The notes under the pieces: model-generated
Told to the model about the DNA's origin: nothing
What the model saw: only the letters and a program-made list of their open reading frames with translations
Database searches by the model: none
Source of the DNA: Candidatus Symbiothrix sp.
Lineage (GTDB): Bacteria > Bacteroidota > Bacteroidia > Bacteroidales > Azobacteroidaceae
Reading direction: 5' to 3'
Assembly (NCBI GenBank): GCA_031270525.1
Contig: JAISXN010000077.1
Span: forward strand, 1 to 10,574
DNA: 10,574 bases
Position numbers and translations under genes: made by a program
Part shown: piece by piece, positions 6,811-10,574 of the stretch
Layout: each line of letters starts with the position of its first letter
How positions within the stretch are numbered: position 1 is the first letter of the stretch

Positions 6811-6973
6811 TTGTTTCAAAGTAACGGTACAAAGATACAAAAATTGTTTCAAAGTGACGGTGAAAAGATGCAGAAATTGTTTCAAAGTGACGGTGAAAAG
6901 ATGCAAAAATTGTTTCAAAGTGACGGTGAATTTTAGAAATTTTTGTTTCAAAGTAACGGTAAGAAAGCAAAAA
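6811..6973. repeat. Five 33-base tandem repeats upstream of the AAA ATPase
   Basis: Units start at 6811, 6844, 6877, 6910 and 6943, exactly 33 bases apart. The conserved core is TTGTTTCAAAGTRACGGT. Units 2 and 3 differ by one base; units 1 and 5 have GTAACGG and units 2-4 have GTGACGG; unit 4 and especially unit 5 decay in their second half. The core holds the near-palindrome TTTCAAA. The array fills most of the 194 bases between the ATPase start and the cutC stop. There are no unique spacers, so it is not a CRISPR array. It could be an array of binding sites at one face of the helix (33 bases is about three turns) or slippage-prone DNA affecting expression. Confidence 0.9.
6830..6837 (-). 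promoter_or_regulatory. Possible -7 element of the ATPase promoter, inside repeat unit 1
   Basis: On the minus strand this reads TATCTTTG, an exact TAnnTTTG match, 26 bases before the ATG at 6803. Repeat units 2-4 have lost the match at the same place (CATCTTTT in units 2 and 3). There is no TTTG at the correct -33 distance. If real, the promoter lies within the repeat array. Confidence 0.4.
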
Positions 6974-6997
6974 CAGCGATAGAATAAAGTTCTACTA

Positions 6998-7753
6998 TTA
7001 TGTAATATTTTTGAATAAACCTGTTAATATCGCTTTAATTTTTCCCGGGTCAGTCACCAATAATTTATATTCGTCGTCCTGATGATTAAGCTTCGTATTC
7101 CGGTACTGCATTTGACCGGTCTTCCAGCTACGAAAAGTCCCATGAAGTTCTTTCAGCCCTGTTCGGCGAATCAAATCCGCTGCATTTTCAGGCTTTACAC
7201 CCGACCCCGGCATGATGATAATGCGTCCTGCAGCCTTTTCAATCAGTTGGCGGATAACTTCCGCTCCTTCAATGGCCGTGTCATAGCCGCCCGAAGTCAA
7301 AATCCGCTCGCATCCAAGGTCGATAATATCTTCCATCGCTTGAAACAAATCGTTGGAACGGTCGAACGCTCGATGGAAAGTAAGGCCCATTCCGTATTGA
7401 CGCGCTATTTCGACCAATTCACGGTTTCGTTTCCGGTCAATCGTTCCGTCGGGATTCAACATGCCGATGACTACGCCGTCACAACCGGCTTCCCCACAAA
7501 AACGGATATCCGATTTCATGATTTCAAATTCCAAACCGGTGTACAGAAAATCGCCGCCGCGGGGACGAATCAATACATACAGTTTGATTTTTAGTTGTTC
7601 ACGCGCTGTTTTTATTTGGGCTGGGGAAGGTGTTGTTCCTCCCTCCGGAAGGCTTGCGCAAAATTCAATCCTTTGTGCACCGGCCGATTGAGCTATTAAA
7701 GCATTTTCTACGGAATCGGCGCAGACTTCGAGAAATAGTTTATTGTCTTGCAT
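6998..7753 (-). CDS. cutC: Copper homeostasis protein CutC
   Basis: 251-residue TIM-barrel protein of the CutC family, historically linked to copper tolerance in Escherichia coli, though the copper role is disputed and no enzymatic activity is agreed. Family motifs are clear: LEVCADSVENAL (8-19), FCASLPEGGTTPS (31-43), LIRPRGGDF (61-69), GVVIGMLNPDGTID (93-106), LTFHRAFD (124-131), ILTSGG (151-156) and IIIMPGSGVKPEN (178-190). The frame is open three codons further up to a TTG at 7762, but the ATG at 7753 matches the family N-terminus, and the TTG lies inside a -7 box. It is on the minus strand, divergent from the ABC exporter, with the DUF4143 ATPase downstream in the same direction but 194 bases away. 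Length and motifs are intact. Confidence 0.93.
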   Translation of the reverse strand: MQDNKLFLEVCADSVENALIAQSAGAQRIEFCASLPEGGTTPSPAQIKTAREQLKIKLYVLIRPRGGDFLYTGLEFEIMKSDIRFCGEAGCDGVVIGMLNPDGTIDRKRNRELVEIARQYGMGLTFHRAFDRSNDLFQAMEDIIDLGCERILTSGGYDTAIEGAEVIRQLIEKAAGRIIIMPGSGVKPENAADLIRRTGLKELHGTFRSWKTGQMQYRNTKLNHQDDEYKLLVTDPGKIKAILTGLFKNIT

Positions 7754-7759
7754 AATGCG

Positions 7760-7792
7760 CAAAGTTACAAGAAATAAATGATATTTTTCACA
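7760..7792 (-). promoter_or_regulatory. Putative cutC promoter, abutting the start codon
   Basis: On the minus strand the -7 box is TAACTTTG (7767 to 7760). A TGTG at 7792-7789 lies 21 bases upstream in the -33 position, a one-base difference from TTTG. The -7 box ends only six bases before the ATG at 7753, so the transcript would have almost no leader. Confidence 0.5.
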
Positions 7793-7822
7793 GATGGATA
7801 AAATTTTAAATTCCCGGCCCGT

Positions 7823-7854
7823 CTTGCAAAAATCAAATAAATCCCGTAATTTTG
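7823..7854 (+). promoter_or_regulatory. Promoter of the ABC exporter operon
   Basis: CTTG at 7823-7826, a 20-base spacer, then TAATTTTG at 7847-7854, matching TAnnTTTG exactly and the -33 box at three of four positions. It predicts a leader of about 16 bases before the ATG at 7874. It lies back to back with the cutC promoter. Confidence 0.7.
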
Positions 7855-7873
7855 GCGTTCAAATCGCAATGGT

Positions 7874-8791
7874 ATGATATTCCTTGAAACAAAAGATGTT
7901 GTCAAACAATATTCGGGACATTTAGCTCTGGATAAAGTCAGCGTGCAAATTCCAGGGCAAAAAATTTTCGGTTTGTTAGGTCCGAACGGAGCGGGTAAAA
8001 CCACGTTAATCAGGATTATCACCCGGATCACGGCGCCGGACTATGGCGAAGTTTTATTCAAAAACCGTCCGTTGGCTTATGAAGATATTTTCAATATCGG
8101 CTATCTTCCCGAAGAAAGAGGTTTGTATAAGAAAATGAAAGTCGGCGAACAAGCCGTTTATCTGGCTCGGTTGAAAGGGCTTCCGGCTTCTGTAGCCAAG
8201 GAACGGCTTAAAAAATGGTTTGAAAAATTCGATATTCTTTCGTGGTGGGACAAGAAATTGGAAGAGCTTTCGAAAGGAATGCAACAAAAGGTGCAATTCA
8301 TTATCACTGTTATACATGAACCCGAATTACTTATTTTTGACGAACCTTTCAGCGGATTCGACCCGATTAATGCGGAGCTGTTGAAAAATGAGATTCTTCA
8401 ATTGAAAGAACGAGGAAAAACCATCATTTTTTCCACCCACAACATGGCTTCAGTCGAAGAAATTTGTGATGAAATCGCCTTAATTGACAAATCGAAAGTA
8501 GTGTTGAACGGTAATGTCAATCAAATTCGTAACGACCATAAACAACATATTTTCAAAATTCATACCGAAAACGAAAATTTGATTGCGGACGAGGCGCTTT
8601 ATGAAATTCTGGAACAAGGAAAAGATTCCCGGAATTATGTGTTCAGGGTAAAGAAATGCGAACATGTTTCCAATTCGGAATTTCTTTCCAAGCTATTGAA
8701 AAACAACGAGATTACTTCATTCGAAGAGGAAGTTCCTTCCATGAATGATGTTTTCATCCAAACGGTAAATCAAACGCAAGCTAATAAATAA
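7874..8791 (+). CDS. ABC transporter ATP-binding protein, NatA-like exporter
   Basis: 305-residue ATPase subunit that powers the ABC-2 permease encoded 6 bases downstream, working at the inner face of the membrane. Walker A is GPNGAGKT at 36-43, the signature is LSKGM at 132-136, Walker B is LLIFDEP at 152-158 and the switch histidine is His189 in STHN. The Q-loop region reads IGYLPEERGLY (75-85) without a glutamine, which is usual for this NatA/YhaQ-like subgroup. Residues from about 220 on form the extra C-terminal domain (DUF4162 type). The ATG at 7869 closes after two codons (GTA then TGA), so 7874 is the start. Substrate is unknown; relatives move sodium, small peptides or hydrophobic compounds. 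Forms an operon with the permease. Confidence 0.92.
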   Translation: MIFLETKDVVKQYSGHLALDKVSVQIPGQKIFGLLGPNGAGKTTLIRIITRITAPDYGEVLFKNRPLAYEDIFNIGYLPEERGLYKKMKVGEQAVYLARLKGLPASVAKERLKKWFEKFDILSWWDKKLEELSKGMQQKVQFIITVIHEPELLIFDEPFSGFDPINAELLKNEILQLKERGKTIIFSTHNMASVEEICDEIALIDKSKVVLNGNVNQIRNDHKQHIFKIHTENENLIADEALYEILEQGKDSRNYVFRVKKCEHVSNSEFLSKLLKNNEITSFEEEVPSMNDVFIQTVNQTQANK

Positions 8792-8797
8792 CGAGGT

Positions 8798-10051
8798 ATG
8801 GCGCTTAACTCAAAAATAGGAATTGTGATTCAACGGGAATATCTGACTCGTGTGAAGAAAAAATCATTTATCTTCATGACGATTTTGATGCCGATTTTGT
8901 TCATCGGATTAAGTATGATCACTTTTTTTCTTGCAACGATAAACGAAGGAAAAGCCAAAGTCATTGTTGTTGCTGATGAAACCGGAGAATATTTTCCGGT
9001 GTTGAAAAGTACCGGCCAGTATCAATTCATTGAGTCTAAGACGGGATTTCAGGAATTCAGGAAAAATTCCGACGAATCGGTTTATGCAACTTTGGTTATC
9101 ACCGGTGATTTGTTGAAGAATCCGGACGCGATAACGTTGTATTCAGCCAAAACGGTAGTCAGCAGTGCGGAAGAAACCATTACTTCCGAATTAAATAATT
9201 ATTTGAGCGATAAAAAGTTGGAATCATATAATATTCCGAATCTCAAGCAGATTATTGAAGACAGCAAAATCCAACTGAACCTCAAATCCGTCAAATGGGA
9301 CGACGAAACCGGAAGTGAAACGCAAACTTCGTCCACAATGGTTTCTGTTATCGGTATGGTATTTACGTTCCTGATTTACATGTTTATCATGATCTATGGC
9401 GGTATTGTGATGCAAGGCGTAATGGAAGAAAAAAACAACCGGATTGTGGAAGTAATTGTATCGTCGGTTAAACCGTTCGATTTGATGATGGGAAAATTAG
9501 TTGGTATCGGTTTGGTTGGTCTGACGCAATTCGGCATTTGGATTCTTCTTTTGCTTGGCGTTCAAACAGGAGCGTTCGTGTTTTTAGGTAACTCGGAGGT
9601 TTTTCAAACCATAAATGCCTCGCTTGGAGCCATAAACATTGTAGAACTCTCCTTGTATTTTATCCTGTTTTTCATCGGTGGATACCTGATTTATTCCTCG
9701 TTGTTTGCGGCAATCGGTGCGATTATCAACAGTCCGGAAGACTCCCAGCAATATATGACGCCCATCACCATTCTGATTCTGTTTGCTTTCTACACAGGTT
9801 TTTACAGCGCACAAAATCCCGATGGACCTTTGGCGTTCTGGACATCTTTATTCCCTTTTACGTCACCGATTGTGATGATGGTTCGCATCCCTTACGGAGT
9901 ACAATGGTGGGAATTGTCGCTATCCATTATCCTGCTGTTCGGAAGCGTATTTTTTGTCGTTAAAACAGTGGCCAAAATATACAGGGTCGGCATTTTGATG
10001 TATGGGAAAAAACCCACATATAAGGAATTAACGAAATGGCTGAAATATTAA
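8798..10051 (+). CDS. ABC-2 type transporter permease, NatB-like
   Basis: 417-residue inner-membrane partner of the preceding ATPase. One transmembrane helix (24-46) is followed by a large extracytoplasmic domain (about 50-180). Five more membrane segments lie near 183-205, 234-256, 283-309, 319-336 and 371-392: the ABC2_membrane_3 layout. The cytoplasmic loop VMEEKNNRIVEVIVSSVKP (208-226) is the conserved coupling region that contacts the ATPase. The N-terminus QREYLTRVKKKSF is also typical of the family. The ATG is 6 bases after the ATPase stop, so the two are co-transcribed. The substrate cannot be told from sequence. No clear terminator hairpin follows; the next 101 bases hold a separate promoter. 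Confidence 0.92.
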   Translation: MALNSKIGIVIQREYLTRVKKKSFIFMTILMPILFIGLSMITFFLATINEGKAKVIVVADETGEYFPVLKSTGQYQFIESKTGFQEFRKNSDESVYATLVITGDLLKNPDAITLYSAKTVVSSAEETITSELNNYLSDKKLESYNIPNLKQIIEDSKIQLNLKSVKWDDETGSETQTSSTMVSVIGMVFTFLIYMFIMIYGGIVMQGVMEEKNNRIVEVIVSSVKPFDLMMGKLVGIGLVGLTQFGIWILLLLGVQTGAFVFLGNSEVFQTINASLGAINIVELSLYFILFFIGGYLIYSSLFAAIGAIINSPEDSQQYMTPITILILFAFYTGFYSAQNPDGPLAFWTSLFPFTSPIVMMVRIPYGVQWWELSLSIILLFGSVFFVVKTVAKIYRVGILMYGKKPTYKELTKWLKY

Positions 10052-10080
10052 TGTTGACAGGAAAAAATAGAACAAAAATC

Positions 10081-10112
10081 TTTGAAGAATGAAAAAATAA
10101 TTAGTACATTTG
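10081..10112 (+). promoter_or_regulatory. Consensus promoter of the small lipoprotein gene
   Basis: TTTG at 10081-10084, a 20-base spacer and TACATTTG at 10105-10112, identical in both boxes and spacing to the promoter at 1582-1613. The start codon lies 40 bases after the -7 box, giving a leader of about 37 bases, longer than for the other genes here. Confidence 0.85.
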
Positions 10113-10152
10113 TGATAATTATTTATCCATTAATCATAAAAATAAAGTTAGT

Positions 10153-10554
10153 ATGAAAAAGATTTGCATGATTATTTTCAGTGCTGCGTTAATTGCTTTA
10201 TTTGCAGCATGTTCCCAAGCGAAAAAGGACGAAAATAAAGTGAAAGAAGCCGTTGAAAGCGTAGCTAAAGAAGCTACTGAAGCAATTGAAGAGGTGAAAC
10301 AGGAATTAAAAGAAGAAATTTCCACCGTCAAACCTGATGAAGCGTTAAAAGCTTTTCAAGCTTACGTTAAAGACTATGCAGAAGCTTTCAATAACATCAC
10401 GAAAGATCCTGCAAAATTCAGTAAACTTGCCGGTCAGTTACAAGACAAAGTAGCTGAAATAGAAAAAATTAAATCAACATTTACTAAGAAACAACTTGAG
10501 GAATATCAAAAGACAAGAGACCTTATTAATAAAGTGAATAATGCAGGGAAATAA
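10153..10554 (+). CDS. Small helical lipoprotein, unknown function
   Basis: 133 residues. The first 19 are a lipoprotein signal peptide (MKKICMIIFSAALIALFAA) ending in a lipobox, LFAAC, with Cys20 as the predicted lipidated residue. The mature part is almost all charged helix. Residues 24-60 are rich in Glu, Lys and Ala with coiled-coil-like spacing (VKEAVESVAKEATEAIEEVK). A second helical block (about 64-130) contains FQAYVKDYAEAFNNITKDP and the closing KTRDLINKVNN. No enzyme motif is seen. It has its own strong promoter, so is probably monocistronic and well expressed. It may sit in the inner or outer membrane; the residues after Cys (SQAKKDE) give no clear surface-export signal. I do not recognise a named family. 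Confidence 0.85.
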   Translation: MKKICMIIFSAALIALFAACSQAKKDENKVKEAVESVAKEATEAIEEVKQELKEEISTVKPDEALKAFQAYVKDYAEAFNNITKDPAKFSKLAGQLQDKVAEIEKIKSTFTKKQLEEYQKTRDLINKVNNAGK

Positions 10555-10574
10555 AGAATTGAGAATATTTTCCT

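Noticed and set aside
6782..6970. Minus-strand 62-codon ORF and plus-strand ORF (6694-6936) with repeated 11-residue peptides over the tandem array
   Set aside because: Both are by-products of a 33-base repeat without stops. They overlap the ATPase start or coding region and have no promoter or family similarity.
6811..6973. CRISPR array
   Set aside because: The 33-base units are directly adjacent with no unique spacers, and there are no cas genes nearby.
7082..7594. Plus-strand 170-codon ORF
   Set aside because: A shadow of cutC, which has clear family motifs on the minus strand.
7874..8791. Loss of the Q-loop glutamine in the ABC ATPase as a defect
   Set aside because: The LPEERGLY form is usual in this NatA-like subgroup; the other motifs are intact.

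Overview
The window looks like a chromosomal segment of a Bacteroidota bacterium, most likely Bacteroidales. The evidence is the promoter type and the gene families. Several genes are preceded by the Bacteroidetes promoter (TTTG, about 20 bases, TAnnTTTG; three exact or near-exact copies) and have no Shine-Dalgarno sequence. The SpoIIM / DUF4129 / DUF4350 membrane operon is also typical of that phylum. Base composition is moderately AT-rich throughout.

Layout. Bases 1-887 (minus) hold the 5' three quarters of a class I aspartate aminotransferase. Bases 888-1634 are a 747-base divergent intergenic region. It contains a symmetric element of about 496 bases (969-1464), with 30-base perfect inner inverted repeats and roughly 75% identical outer arms, then a 92-base near-perfect palindrome (1472-1563), then the promoter of the next operon. 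Bases 1635-5432 (plus) are a tightly packed four-gene membrane operon: SpoIIM/DUF95, a six-helix membrane protein, a DUF4129 protein and a DUF4350 protein. The last three genes overlap by 4 bases at each junction. The MoxR ATPase and DUF58 genes that usually accompany this set are not here. A five-codon ORF directly after the DUF4350 stop may be all that remains of the next gene.

Bases 5475-6803 (minus) encode an AAA ATPase with a DUF4143 / nuclease-like C-terminus. Upstream of it are five 33-base tandem repeats (6811-6973). Bases 6998-7753 (minus) encode CutC, whose promoter seems to abut the start codon. Bases 7874-10051 (plus) encode an ABC exporter pair (NatA-like ATPase and ABC-2 permease) divergent from cutC. 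Bases 10153-10554 (plus) encode a small helical lipoprotein with its own consensus promoter.

How the genes work together: the four-gene operon probably builds one inner-membrane assembly of unknown function. The ATPase/permease pair forms one exporter. The aminotransferase, CutC, the DUF4143 ATPase and the lipoprotein look independent. I found no complete, obviously new multi-gene system. The strongest unexplained signals are the symmetric element and palindrome at 969-1563, the 33-base repeat array, and the missing partners of the membrane operon.
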